Source: an uncultured Ruegeria sp.
GTDB taxonomy: Bacteria > Pseudomonadota > Alphaproteobacteria > Rhodobacterales > Rhodobacteraceae
Assembly: GCF_947500045.1 (NCBI RefSeq)
Contig: NZ_CANMQQ010000014.1
Span: 1 to 64,000 of the forward strand
Length of the DNA stretch: 64,000 nucleotides
Direction of reading: 5' to 3'
The translations under genes and the position numbers were made by a program. The notes below the pieces were generated by a model, which made no database searches, had not been told where the DNA came from, and worked only from the letters and a program-made list of their open reading frames with translations. Below, piece after piece: positions 37,372 through 46,120 of this stretch. How positions within the stretch are numbered: the first letter of the stretch is position 1; the number at the start of each line of letters is the position of its first letter.

Positions 37372-38010
37372 TCAGACCGAGGCATGCAGATCAGGATGTG
37401 CGGCGGCAAACGCCGGGTGGTCCGAGCAGACGGCCTCGACCGCCAACAGACGCGGCATGTCGGTCAGGTCAACCTCCCACCGACGCGCATTGTAAAGCTG
37501 CGGGATCAGACAGATATCGGCCAGGCCGGGTGTGTCACCGGTGCAGAACGGGCTTTGTTCGAAATTGCCCAGCAGCGCCTCGAACGCCAGCAGGCCGGGG
37601 CGAATGAAATGGCGCATCCAGTCGCCGGGCATGTCGCCTGCGCCAGCGCTGAGCTGTGTGGCGTGGCGCGCCACGGACAGGTTGCAGACCGGATGTATAT
37701 CCACCGCAATGCTCTGCGCCAGCGCCCGCGCAGCTGCCCGCTGGGCCGGATCCTGCGGCAACAGGCCCATTTGCCGGGTCTCGTCCAGATAATCGAGGAT
37801 CGCCAGAGATTGCGTCAGCCGCAGCCCGTCGATGTCCAGAACGGGCACCAGCCCTTGCGGATTGCGCGCCAGATGATCCGCTGTGCGATGCGCCCCACCA
37901 ACCAGATCGATCACCACAGGGCGATAGGCAATTCCCGCCAGATTCAGTGCAATCCGCAGCCGGTAACTGGCCGACGAGCGCCAGTAGTCATACAGTACCA
38001 CTTCGGTCAT
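37372..38010 (-). CDS. maiA: maleylacetoacetate isomerase (zeta-class GST)
   Basis: 212 residues. The zeta GST signature at the N-terminus reads DYWRSSASYRLRIALNL (alanine replaces the usual cysteine of SSCSxR, as in many bacterial forms), followed by NPQGLVPVLDIDG and SLAILDYLDE. It converts maleylacetoacetate to fumarylacetoacetate using glutathione. It is the last gene of the minus-strand homogentisate operon, seven bases after the VOC gene, and hmgA and fahA in the same operon supply the steps before and after. Confidence 0.93.
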   Translation of the reverse strand: MTEVVLYDYWRSSASYRLRIALNLAGIAYRPVVIDLVGGAHRTADHLARNPQGLVPVLDIDGLRLTQSLAILDYLDETRQMGLLPQDPAQRAAARALAQSIAVDIHPVCNLSVARHATQLSAGAGDMPGDWMRHFIRPGLLAFEALLGNFEQSPFCTGDTPGLADICLIPQLYNARRWEVDLTDMPRLLAVEAVCSDHPAFAAAHPDLHASV

Positions 38011-38017
38011 TCAGCGA

Positions 38018-38560
38018 TCAGCCTTTGCTTAGTTCCTTTGCATGCAGCCAGTCAGCATGTTGGGGTGCTCGTTTGGTGCGCGACCATTCTTCAAGCATAT
38101 CCCATTTCACCGAATCCAGCCGGGCCAGCATGGCCTCTTCCTCGGGGTCAGGGCAAGCCAGTTCCACCCGGTGACCATTGGGGTCGAAGAAATAGATCGA
38201 GTGAAAGATCGAATGATCGGTGACACCCAGAACTTCGACGCCGTTGGCCTCGAGATGTTCTTTGAACGCGATCAGCTCGTCGCGGTCCTTTACCTTGAAG
38301 GCGATGTGTTGCACCCAGATCGGCGTGTTCGGGTCGCGGCCCATTTCGGGCTTGGTTGGCAGTTCAAAAAACGCCAGTACATTGCCGTTCCCGGCATCCA
38401 GAAACAGGTGCATATAGGGATCAGGTTCATGGGTAGAGGGCACATGGTCTTCGGCAATGGCCAGAATGAAATCCATGTTCAACATCTTGCCGTACCATTC
38501 AACGGTCTCTTTTGCGTCCTTGCAACGATAAGCGACGTGGTGAATCTGTTCGATTTTCAT
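38018..38560 (-). CDS. VOC (glyoxalase/dioxygenase) family protein
   Basis: 180 residues, one VOC module plus a C-terminal extension of about 45 residues. Metal ligands fitting the fold are His in QIHHVAYRC (near residue 8), His in VQHIAFKV (near residue 84) and Glu in NGHRVELACPD (near residue 133). It is far shorter than 4-hydroxyphenylpyruvate dioxygenase (about 350-380), so it should not be called Hpd. Its place in the homogentisate operon suggests it acts on an aromatic or ring-fission intermediate, or removes a toxic by-product. Five bases separate it from the DUF2783 gene. Confidence 0.85.
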   Translation of the reverse strand: MKIEQIHHVAYRCKDAKETVEWYGKMLNMDFILAIAEDHVPSTHEPDPYMHLFLDAGNGNVLAFFELPTKPEMGRDPNTPIWVQHIAFKVKDRDELIAFKEHLEANGVEVLGVTDHSIFHSIYFFDPNGHRVELACPDPEEEAMLARLDSVKWDMLEEWSRTKRAPQHADWLHAKELSKG

Positions 38561-38565
38561 AACGC

Positions 38566-38763
38566 TTACTCCTGTTTCAGTGCTGCAGCATCCAGCGCTT
38601 GTTTCAGCACGGCGTTGTCACCAATGTGGTTCGCCAGCACCAGCACCAGGCGCGCATTCAGCGCATCGCTGTCGGCTTGCTCAAGCCCTTCATGCGCGGC
38701 CAGCAGATCGGCATAGAAATCGTCCGCACGGGTCAGGTTGGGTGAGAGGATCAGATCAGACAT
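38566..38763 (-). CDS. DUF2783 small protein
   Basis: 65 residues, acidic and helical: DFYADLLAAHEGLEQADSD and LNARLVLVLANHIGDNAVLKQALDAA. This matches the DUF2783 family, found next to flavin monooxygenases in alphaproteobacteria. It sits five bases after the FAD monooxygenase gene and five before the VOC gene, so it is translated with them. A role as small accessory subunit of the monooxygenase is plausible inference; no motif proves it. Confidence 0.8.
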   Translation of the reverse strand: MSDLILSPNLTRADDFYADLLAAHEGLEQADSDALNARLVLVLANHIGDNAVLKQALDAAALKQE

Positions 38764-38768
38764 ATCGC

Positions 38769-40379
38769 TTACTCCTTGCCTGTGACACGGCGAACCGCGT
38801 GCCGGAATGCATTTTCTTCATAGGTGTCGCGGCGGGCCGCCACATGCTGATCGGGACGGATCAAATAAACCGCGCTGGAAGCATCGCCCAAATAGCGGCG
38901 TTTCAATGTCTGTGTCGGATCATCCTTGACCGACAAGGCCAGGCGTTTGACGGCGATCCCGTCCACCTCGATCTCATCCGGCGCGTCCGCGTCGATGGTC
39001 AGTAACGTGAACTCTCCTGCCAGCTTGGACAGCAAGAACGCATCCCCCAAGGGCGCATCGGGGCAGGGCGCGCCTGGTCGGGTTTCTGCCGGTCCGTTCA
39101 ATGCATCTGCCGAGTTCAGAGGCGATCCGTCATAGATGCAAGGCACGCTCAGCCGGCCTGAATTCACCAGCGGGCGGGCAAAATCATAATGCTCACTCAA
39201 ATCCAGCACCGCATCGCGGAACACGCGCGACATGGCCGATTTCGGCGTGATGAAATCGGTGGAACGGGTCGAGTTCAGAATATTCTCATCCGCGCCCTGA
39301 ATACGCTCGGCATCATAGCTGTCGAGTAGGGTTTCCGGGGCTTTGCCATCAATCACCAATTTCAGCTTCCAGCACAGGTTGTCAGTATCTTGCACGCCCG
39401 AGTTTGCGCCGCGTGCACCGAAGGGGCTGACCTGATGTGCGCTGTCGCCTGCAAAGATCACGCGCCCATGGCGGAACTGCTCCATCCGGCGGCACTGGAA
39501 GGTGTAAATGCTGACCCATTCCAGCTCGAACTGAACATCTTCACCCAGCATGGCCTTGAGGCGCGGGATGACGTTTTCGGGACGCTTTTCGCGTTCCTTG
39601 TCGATGTCCCAACCCAGTTGCAGGTCGATCCGCCAGACCCCATCGGGTTGTTTGTGCAGCAATGCCGATTGGCCTCTGTTGAATGGTGGATCAAACCAGA
39701 ACCAGCGTTCCGTGGGGAAGTCGGCCTCCATCACCACATCTGCGATCAGGAAGTTGTCCTCGAACACGCGGCCTACGAAATCCTTGCCCAGCATTGCCCG
39801 CATGGGTGAGCCCGCGCCGTCACAGGCAATGACCCAATCAGCCTCGATAGTGTAAGAGCCTTCGGGTGTTTCAACCTCAAGCTTGACGTGATCGGGATGG
39901 GTGCCCACGGCCTCGACCTTGTTGCGGCCCCGGATTTCGATGGGCGCGCCCTGTTCCTGCAACTCGCGGACGCGGTCGACTAGGAACTGCTCGAAATAGT
40001 ACTGTTGCAGGTTGATAAAGGCGGGGCGCTGATCGCCGCTGTCGGGCTGCAGGTCAAACTCATAGACCTGGCGTTCGTCAAAGAACACCTTGCCCTTGTT
40101 CCACAGAACACCCTTGTCCACCATGGGCTGACCACAGCCTAGCCGGTCAAGGATTTCCAGCGGGCGTTTGGCGAAACAGATGGCGCGGCTGCCGAAGCTG
40201 ACTTTGTCGTTGTCATCCAGTACCAGAACCTCAACCCCTTGCTGCGCCAGATCGATGGCGGCCGCCAAGCCAATGGGCCCAGCGCCTACGACGATAACCT
40301 TGTGGCGCACCGGTGCGGGGGCGGATTGGTCCGGGCTGGCCTCGTAGGCGTAAAGTGGAACTTCGAAAATCTTGTTCAC
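38769..40379 (-). CDS. FAD-dependent aromatic monooxygenase (MhpA-like)
   Basis: 536 residues from GTG 40379, with GGGAGAG four bases upstream; the frame extends further but without family similarity. The class A flavin hydroxylase signatures are visible: IVVGAGPIGLAAAIDLA (near residue 27), the middle DG-type segment VIACDGAGS (near residue 184) and the GD motif FAGDSAHQVSPFGARGANSG (near residue 300). A thioredoxin-like C-terminal domain follows. Related enzymes hydroxylate 3-(3-hydroxyphenyl)propionate, phenols or hydroxyphenylacetates with NAD(P)H. In this operon it could form homogentisate from a hydroxyphenylacetate; that is inference. Confidence 0.9.
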   Translation of the reverse strand: MNKIFEVPLYAYEASPDQSAPAPVRHKVIVVGAGPIGLAAAIDLAQQGVEVLVLDDNDKVSFGSRAICFAKRPLEILDRLGCGQPMVDKGVLWNKGKVFFDERQVYEFDLQPDSGDQRPAFINLQQYYFEQFLVDRVRELQEQGAPIEIRGRNKVEAVGTHPDHVKLEVETPEGSYTIEADWVIACDGAGSPMRAMLGKDFVGRVFEDNFLIADVVMEADFPTERWFWFDPPFNRGQSALLHKQPDGVWRIDLQLGWDIDKEREKRPENVIPRLKAMLGEDVQFELEWVSIYTFQCRRMEQFRHGRVIFAGDSAHQVSPFGARGANSGVQDTDNLCWKLKLVIDGKAPETLLDSYDAERIQGADENILNSTRSTDFITPKSAMSRVFRDAVLDLSEHYDFARPLVNSGRLSVPCIYDGSPLNSADALNGPAETRPGAPCPDAPLGDAFLLSKLAGEFTLLTIDADAPDEIEVDGIAVKRLALSVKDDPTQTLKRRYLGDASSAVYLIRPDQHVAARRDTYEENAFRHAVRRVTGKE

Positions 40380-40513
40380 GGTCTCTCTCCCAGTTCTGGT
40401 GCAGCGGGCACATCTCATCTGTACTCCGGCGTGACATCACCGGAGGGTTGGTGTTAGCGTTTCACTGTCAAACCCGAGCCGCCACGATCTGGATCAAATT
40501 CGGCCCGGAAATC

Positions 40514-41464
40514 TTAGCTCTGCAGGGCTTCCCACATGTCCAGATCGCGCTGGGCGGTCCAGATGCGGGGCGTGTCGATGCCGCGGGCTTCGTCATAGGC
40601 GCGGGCGACGTTGAAGGGCAGGCAGTGTTCGTAGATCGCGTAGTCGGCAAATTTCGGATCGCATTCTGCGCGAACGGCGTTCCATGCTTCTTTCAGGCTG
40701 CCACCACGTGCAGCGACCTTTGCCGCCGGACGATAGGTGCTTTCCACGAAATCGCGGGTGTTTTCGATGGCCGCGTTGACCATGTCCTTGCCGATCAGAG
40801 CGTCGCCGCGCCCCGGGGCGATGGCATCGACGTCGAACCACTTGATCTCATCCAGCGTGTCGCCCCAGTCACTGAAATGCCCGTCGCCGCAATAGCAGGC
40901 CGAGTGGTATTCAACGATATCGCCCGTGAACATCACGTTCTGATCGGGCACGTGGATCACGATATCGCCAGCCGTATGGGCGCGGCCCAGATGCATAAGG
41001 TCGATCCGACGGTTGCCCAGATAAACAGTCATCGTGTCGCTGAACGTAGTAGTGGGCCAGGTTAGGCCCGGAATGCTCTCATGCCCTTCGAAAAGACGCG
41101 GGAAGCGTTGGAATTCGCTGTCCCAGTCTTCCTGTCCGCGTTCCACCACCATGGCGCGCGCCATATCGGACATCAGGATTTGCTGCGCGCCGAAAGCGCT
41201 TGCACCCAACACACGTACTGCGTGGTAATGGGTCAGCGCCACATGGGTAATCGGCTTGTCCGTGACCGAGCGCACGCATTCGATCACTTTGTTAGCGAGA
41301 CGCGGGGTGGCCTGCGCTTCGACAATCATCACGCTGTCGTCGCCGATAATAACGCCCGAGTTTGGGTCTCCTTCGGCAGTGAATGCGTAAAGACCTTCGC
41401 CCACTTCGGTGAACGAGATATTCTTTTCCGACATGTCCCCTTGGGACGCGAATGCCTTGGCCAT
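40514..41464 (-). CDS. metallo-beta-lactamase-fold hydrolase with altered metal motif
   Basis: 316 residues from ATG 41464 (AGGA eight bases upstream). MBL fold: the first motif reads LTHYHAVRVLG, so the HxHxDH signature keeps His79 and His81 but has Val83 and Arg84 in place of Asp and His. His163 (AHTAGD) and Asp182 (FTGDIV) are kept. The first zinc site could form and the second probably cannot. Substrate unknown; lactonase or thioesterase chemistry would suit the homogentisate operon, between fahA and the monooxygenase. It could also be a single-metal enzyme. Confidence 0.85.
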   Translation of the reverse strand: MAKAFASQGDMSEKNISFTEVGEGLYAFTAEGDPNSGVIIGDDSVMIVEAQATPRLANKVIECVRSVTDKPITHVALTHYHAVRVLGASAFGAQQILMSDMARAMVVERGQEDWDSEFQRFPRLFEGHESIPGLTWPTTTFSDTMTVYLGNRRIDLMHLGRAHTAGDIVIHVPDQNVMFTGDIVEYHSACYCGDGHFSDWGDTLDEIKWFDVDAIAPGRGDALIGKDMVNAAIENTRDFVESTYRPAAKVAARGGSLKEAWNAVRAECDPKFADYAIYEHCLPFNVARAYDEARGIDTPRIWTAQRDLDMWEALQS

Positions 41465-41550
41465 GTAGGGTTCCTTTTTCGGGTTCGGCACCGGTTGCGA
41501 TGTTGTAACGCCTCCGGCGGCCGTATTTTCAACAAGAAGAAGAGACGGGT

Positions 41551-42807
41551 TTACCTTTTGTAAGGGTCATCCAATGCGGGCAGGACAGAGCCGGTGCAAT
41601 CCCCGAACCCAATGGTATATCCGTCGCCTTTCGCTGCGCCGGTAAGTGTCAGGGTGTCGCCGTCTTCGATGAAGGTGCGGGTTTCGCCGGTGTCCAGCGT
41701 CAGCGGTTCTTTTCCACCCCAGCTGAGTTCCAGCAGTGATCCGCGTTCCGGCTTGGTCGGACCCGAGATGGTGCCGGACCCCAGCAGATCACCAGTGTTC
41801 ATCGGGCAGCCCGACGTCGAATGATGCGCCAGTTGTTGCGCTGCCGAGTAATACATCTGGTTGTAATTGGTGTTGGCGATGGTCGTCGGCGTCTGGCCTT
41901 CGGGGGCCATCGTGATTGCCAGATCGACGTCATACAGCATCGGGCCGCAGTCTTTTAGGTGGTCCAGCAGTTCGAACTCGCGCGCAGGCGTGTCGCAGCG
42001 GAAGGGTTCCAGCGCAGCTTTGGTCACGATCCACGGGCTGATCGAGGTTGCGGTCGCCTTAGCCTGAAACGGACCAAGGGGCTGGTATTCCCAGGCCTGA
42101 ATATCGCGCGCCGACCAGTCGTTCAGCAGGACATAGCCGAAGATGTTATCATCTGCTTCCTGCACCGAGATCGGGCCGTCAGAGGGCGTGCCCACGATGG
42201 CGCCCATCTCAAGCTCGATGTCAAAACGACGGCTGGGCAGGAAGGCGGGCAGGTCCTGATCGGGGGATTTTAACTGACCCCAAGGGCGGCGGATATCGGT
42301 GCCCGAAACAACCACGGACGAAGCGCGTCCGTTATAGCCGATGGGAATGTGCAGCCAGTTTGGTGGCAGCGCGTTTTCAGGGCCGCGGAACATGGTGCCG
42401 ACATTGAAGGCGTGGTTCCGACCCGCGTAGAAATCGGTGTATTCGCTGACGGCAAAGGGCATATGCATCTCGGCTTCGTCCTGCGGGATCAGCAGGGCCT
42501 CGATTTTGTGTTGCTCCTCCGCGCCTTCGGACAGAAGTGCTGTCAGACGGTCGCGCAGGGCGGCCCAGACGGCTGGACCTTCCTCCATCAGGGGGTTCCA
42601 GAAAGGCAGGTCAAAAAGCGGCTCGTCCGACAATGCGATCAGCCCGTCGGCTTCAGCGGCGGTCACATCGAATATCATGTCGCCGATAGCCACGCCGCAG
42701 CGTGGTTCGGTGTTCTCGGTTGAGAATACACCATAAGGCAGGTTGTTCAGTGGGAACGGGTGGTCGGCGGAGTTGGCCGCTGCGACCCAGGATTTCATCA
42801 AAGGCAT
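41551..42807 (-). CDS. fahA: fumarylacetoacetase
   Basis: 418 residues, full length. FAH-family features include the N-terminal domain (LPYGVFSTEN), the catalytic region SEYTDFYAGRNHAFNVGTMFRG near residue 124 (metal Asp and His), and ELEMGAIVG and VLLNDWSARDIQAWEY segments supplying the metal acids. It cleaves fumarylacetoacetate to fumarate and acetoacetate, the last step of tyrosine/homogentisate breakdown. It follows hmgA by 66 bp on the same strand. Confidence 0.96.
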   Translation of the reverse strand: MPLMKSWVAAANSADHPFPLNNLPYGVFSTENTEPRCGVAIGDMIFDVTAAEADGLIALSDEPLFDLPFWNPLMEEGPAVWAALRDRLTALLSEGAEEQHKIEALLIPQDEAEMHMPFAVSEYTDFYAGRNHAFNVGTMFRGPENALPPNWLHIPIGYNGRASSVVVSGTDIRRPWGQLKSPDQDLPAFLPSRRFDIELEMGAIVGTPSDGPISVQEADDNIFGYVLLNDWSARDIQAWEYQPLGPFQAKATATSISPWIVTKAALEPFRCDTPAREFELLDHLKDCGPMLYDVDLAITMAPEGQTPTTIANTNYNQMYYSAAQQLAHHSTSGCPMNTGDLLGSGTISGPTKPERGSLLELSWGGKEPLTLDTGETRTFIEDGDTLTLTGAAKGDGYTIGFGDCTGSVLPALDDPYKR

Positions 42808-42873
42808 TTTGTCTCCAGACCTTTGTCAGGGGCCAAGACTTTTCGTCGAAAAATCTCAGACCTCAGGGGGTGT

Positions 42874-44229
42874 TCATTTCTTGCCGGGGGTGCCGTCAAA
42901 TTTCTTTTCGATATCACTCCAGCAGTCGATGTAATCATCCTGCAGCGGGGCTTCGGTCGCTGCAAATGCGGTCAGGTGCTGCGGGAAACGGGTTTCGAAC
43001 ATGAAGGACATTGTGTTTTCCAGTTTGTCCGGGCCAAGGTTAGAGTTTGATGCCTTTTCAAAGGCTTCCTTGTCCGGTCCGTGCGGGATCATCATGTTGT
43101 GCAGGCTCATGCCACCGGGGATGAAGCCCTGAGGCTTGGCGTCGTATTGACCATATATGTTGCCCATCAGCTCGGACATGATGTTTTTGTGGTACCAAGG
43201 CGGGCGGAATGTGTCTTCCATCACCATCCAGCGTTCGCGGAACAGCACAAAATCAATATTGGCAGTACCCGGCTGACCCGAGGGTGCGGTGAGAACGGTA
43301 AAGATTGACGGGTCGGGATGGTCGAACAGGATCGCACCGACCGGGCAATAGGTGCGCAGGTCATATTTGTACGGCGTATAGTTACCGTGCCATGCCACAA
43401 CGTCCAGCGGGCTGTGTCCAATCTTTGTCGTGTGGAACTGCCCACACCATTTGATCGTCACGGTTGAGGGTACTTCGCGATCCTCAAACGCCGCCACCGG
43501 CGCCTTGAAGTCACGTGGGTTGGCCATGCAATTGGCGCCGATCGGTCCTCGCCCGGGCAGTTCGAATTTCTGGCCGTAATTTTCGCAAACGAATCCACGC
43601 GCAGGCCCTTCGAGCACTTCCACCCGATAAAGCAGCCCGCGGGGAATGATCGCGATCTCTTTTGGTTCCAGATCGATGATGCCCATTTCCGTGGCAAAGC
43701 GCAGACGACCCTCTTGTGGGACGACCAAAAGCTCGCTGTCAGCCGAGAAGAAATAGTCATCCACCATCGACTCGGTGACCAGATAGATGTGGCTGGCCAT
43801 GCCGACCTGCGTGTTCACATCCCCGGCGGTGGTCATGCTGCGCATACCGGTCAGCCATGTCAGACCTTCCTCAGAATGCGGCACGGGGTTCCAGCGATAT
43901 TGACCCAAAGAAATGACATCCGGATCAACGCAGGGGGCGGATTTCCAATAGGGCAGATCAATCTTCTCGTACCGGTGCGAATGCTTCACCGAAGGCCGGA
44001 TGCGATAACACCAGGTGCGTTCGGGCGGGTTGGCGGTGAAGGCCGTACCGCTTAATTGTTCGCCATATAGCCCATAGTTACATTTTTGCGGGCTGTTCAT
44101 ACCTTGCGGCAGCGCACCGGGCAGGGCCTCGGTCTCAAAATCGTTGCCGAAGCCGGGCATATAGCCGGGATGAGTGCCGACAGGCGTGCTGGCCTGGGTC
44201 ATTTTATGCGGATCGGTGGGGCGATTCAT
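42874..44229 (-). CDS. hmgA: homogentisate 1,2-dioxygenase
   Basis: 451 residues from ATG 44229, six bases after AAGGAG; the TTG frame further upstream runs into that site. Family segments: [34 protein letters not shown], and the iron-binding C-terminal region with [12 protein letters not shown] and [15 protein letters not shown]. It opens the homogentisate ring to maleylacetoacetate with O2 and Fe(II). It is the first gene of the operon and diverges from the MarR gene; the palindrome at 44264-44281 lies between them. Confidence 0.97.
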   Translation of the reverse strand: MNRPTDPHKMTQASTPVGTHPGYMPGFGNDFETEALPGALPQGMNSPQKCNYGLYGEQLSGTAFTANPPERTWCYRIRPSVKHSHRYEKIDLPYWKSAPCVDPDVISLGQYRWNPVPHSEEGLTWLTGMRSMTTAGDVNTQVGMASHIYLVTESMVDDYFFSADSELLVVPQEGRLRFATEMGIIDLEPKEIAIIPRGLLYRVEVLEGPARGFVCENYGQKFELPGRGPIGANCMANPRDFKAPVAAFEDREVPSTVTIKWCGQFHTTKIGHSPLDVVAWHGNYTPYKYDLRTYCPVGAILFDHPDPSIFTVLTAPSGQPGTANIDFVLFRERWMVMEDTFRPPWYHKNIMSELMGNIYGQYDAKPQGFIPGGMSLHNMMIPHGPDKEAFEKASNSNLGPDKLENTMSFMFETRFPQHLTAFAATEAPLQDDYIDCWSDIEKKFDGTPGKK

Positions 44230-44263
44230 CGGACGCTCCTTCAAGTTGCTGCTTGTCGAATAA

Positions 44264-44281
44264 TAGTTGATTTTGTAACTA
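44264..44281. promoter_or_regulatory. candidate MarR operator between hmgA and marR
   Basis: TAGTT-N8-AACTA is an inverted repeat in the 58-bp divergent gap, seven bases before the marR ATG and 35 before the hmgA ATG. The size suits a MarR dimer, and its location would block both promoters. MarR start ATG 44288 has no proper ribosome site, so its message may be leaderless. Confidence 0.5.
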
Positions 44282-44287
44282 ACAAGG

Positions 44288-44740
44288 ATGACACAGCAGA
44301 ATAATGCCGAAAAAGATGAGTTTGATCTGCGGAATTTCCTGCCGTTCCTGTTGAATCAGGCGGCAGAGGAAAGCTCGCTTGAGTTTCAGCGCGTCTACAA
44401 GGATCGATACGGAATGTTGCGCACGGAATGGCGTGTGCTGTTCCATCTTGGAAACTATGGTGAGATGACGGCCCGGGATATCGGTGCGCGTGCCAAAATC
44501 CACAAGACCAAAGTCAGTCGGGCCGTGCGTCGGCTTGAACAGCGCCGATATCTGAAACGATTACGGGACGAAAATGATCGCAGGGTCGAAAGGCTGTCGC
44601 TGACAAGCTCTGGTCAGACCGTATATCGAGAGTTGCGTGGCATTGCCCGCGACTATGATGCCAAGCTTGCGGCACATTTTACCACTGGTGAGGCCGCATT
44701 GCTGCGCATGATGCTGCGACGTCTTGCCGGAATGGATTAG
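44288..44740 (+). CDS. MarR-family transcriptional regulator of the homogentisate operon
   Basis: 150 residues. The winged-helix core is visible: [48 protein letters not shown] followed by the wing [13 protein letters not shown]. It diverges from hmgA with only 58 bp between. In other proteobacteria the homogentisate operon is repressed by a local regulator released by homogentisate or a related aromatic; that role is inferred from position. No good Shine-Dalgarno lies before ATG 44288. Confidence 0.9.
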   Translation: MTQQNNAEKDEFDLRNFLPFLLNQAAEESSLEFQRVYKDRYGMLRTEWRVLFHLGNYGEMTARDIGARAKIHKTKVSRAVRRLEQRRYLKRLRDENDRRVERLSLTSSGQTVYRELRGIARDYDAKLAAHFTTGEAALLRMMLRRLAGMD

Positions 44741-44802
44741 AACTCTGGTAATCTGAGGCCATGATCCCCAGATCAACGTCATAACGAATACAGGAACGAG
44801 AC

Positions 44803-46038
44803 ATGACAAAGCCGGACTCCCCAACGGCAAAATCCCATGATCTGATCGATTGGCTTGTGACCCGAGGTTTGGAAGGGGCCGACAAAGAAGAGCTTCTTGA
44901 CGGCTACTGCAACCAGTTGGTTGATCTTGGTGTACCTCTGATGCGATTCCACGCGGCGCAACCGGCATTGCATCCGGTTTATGGTGGAACCGGCTACAGC
45001 TGGTATAAAGGGCAAGGTGGTGATTTCCAAACATTCGAATACTCCGAGGAGCCGAGCGAGGTTTGGACCCAAAGCCCGCTCTATGTGATTTTGAATGAGG
45101 ACGTCGACGCGATCCGCGAACGGCTGGTCGATCAAAATGAACCCAGCCGATTTCCCTTGCTGAATGAGCTGCGGGAAAATGGGGCCACGGACTATTTTGC
45201 GACGGGTATCAGCTTTGATGTACCAAGCCAAACCAACCCGTATGATGCTAAAATGGCAATTGATGGCGTGCTGATGTCATGGGCCAGCTATGCGCCCGAA
45301 GGGTTCCGCGACGATGATCTGGAAGTGATCGAAACGGTATTACCTCACTTGGGGCTGGCACTGAAATCGGCCTCGAATGCGCGGGTGTCAAAAGATCTGA
45401 TGCGCGTCTATCTGGGGCGCGATGCCGGGCAGCGCGTATTATCCGGTGAAATCCGCCGTGGATCCTTGCAGCAAATCGACGCTGTGATCTGGAACTTTGA
45501 CCTCGAAGGCTTCACCAGCCTGTCAGAAGAACTTCCGGGGATCGAGGTCATCGACATACTGAATGACTATCTCGCCGTCGTAGTGGATGTGGTCCATCAA
45601 TGCGATGGCAACATTTTGAAGTTCATGGGCGACGGTGTCATGGCGATGTTCGATGTGGGCGAGATTGACGCTGATGCCCGCGCAGCGCTGGCCGCTGCGA
45701 CCATGCTGCAAGAACGAATGGCCGAGTTGAATGCAAAGCGCAAAGAAAATGGCCAGCCGGTTTCCAACTATACACTGGCCTTGCATGCGGGTGAGATTCT
45801 CTATGGCAATATCGGTGCCGACAGCCGTTTGGATTTCACTGTCATTGGCCCTGCGGTAAATCAGACCTCGCGGATTGCGGGTATGCACCGCTCGTTGGGC
45901 CAGCGCATCCTGATTTCGGATGATGTGGCCCGCGCAGCACATCCATGCGATCATGAGCTGATTTCAGTGGGTCGGTATATGCTGCGGGGGGTGCCAGAGC
46001 CGAAAGAGTTGTTTACGGTCTACTCTCCAGCCAAATAG
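44803..46038 (+). CDS. class III adenylate cyclase with unassigned N-terminal domain
   Basis: 411 residues. Residues ~1-200 form a soluble domain without a label I can give. Residues ~225-400 are the cyclase homology domain: metal Asp233 in NFDLEGFTSL and Asp277 in KFMGDGVMAMF, Lys273 which contacts adenine, the second substrate-recognising Asp in LDFTVIG, and Asn/Arg in AVNQTSRI. All catalytic residues of an ATP-specific cyclase are present. No membrane segments or signal peptide. It probably makes cAMP in response to a cytoplasmic cue. It lies 62 bp after the MarR gene and may be cotranscribed. Confidence 0.9.
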   Translation: MTKPDSPTAKSHDLIDWLVTRGLEGADKEELLDGYCNQLVDLGVPLMRFHAAQPALHPVYGGTGYSWYKGQGGDFQTFEYSEEPSEVWTQSPLYVILNEDVDAIRERLVDQNEPSRFPLLNELRENGATDYFATGISFDVPSQTNPYDAKMAIDGVLMSWASYAPEGFRDDDLEVIETVLPHLGLALKSASNARVSKDLMRVYLGRDAGQRVLSGEIRRGSLQQIDAVIWNFDLEGFTSLSEELPGIEVIDILNDYLAVVVDVVHQCDGNILKFMGDGVMAMFDVGEIDADARAALAAATMLQERMAELNAKRKENGQPVSNYTLALHAGEILYGNIGADSRLDFTVIGPAVNQTSRIAGMHRSLGQRILISDDVARAAHPCDHELISVGRYMLRGVPEPKELFTVYSPAK

Positions 46039-46120
46039 ATCACGTGGTTCGACCGCTTGGGTTTAAGGTCTGTGCCTGATGTCGTCTACGCGCAGACGCC
46101 TCACCCAATTCATTTCGGGG

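Noticed and set aside
38018..38560. Calling the VOC protein 4-hydroxyphenylpyruvate dioxygenase
   Set aside because: It is 180 residues with one VOC module; Hpd has about 350-380 residues and two modules.
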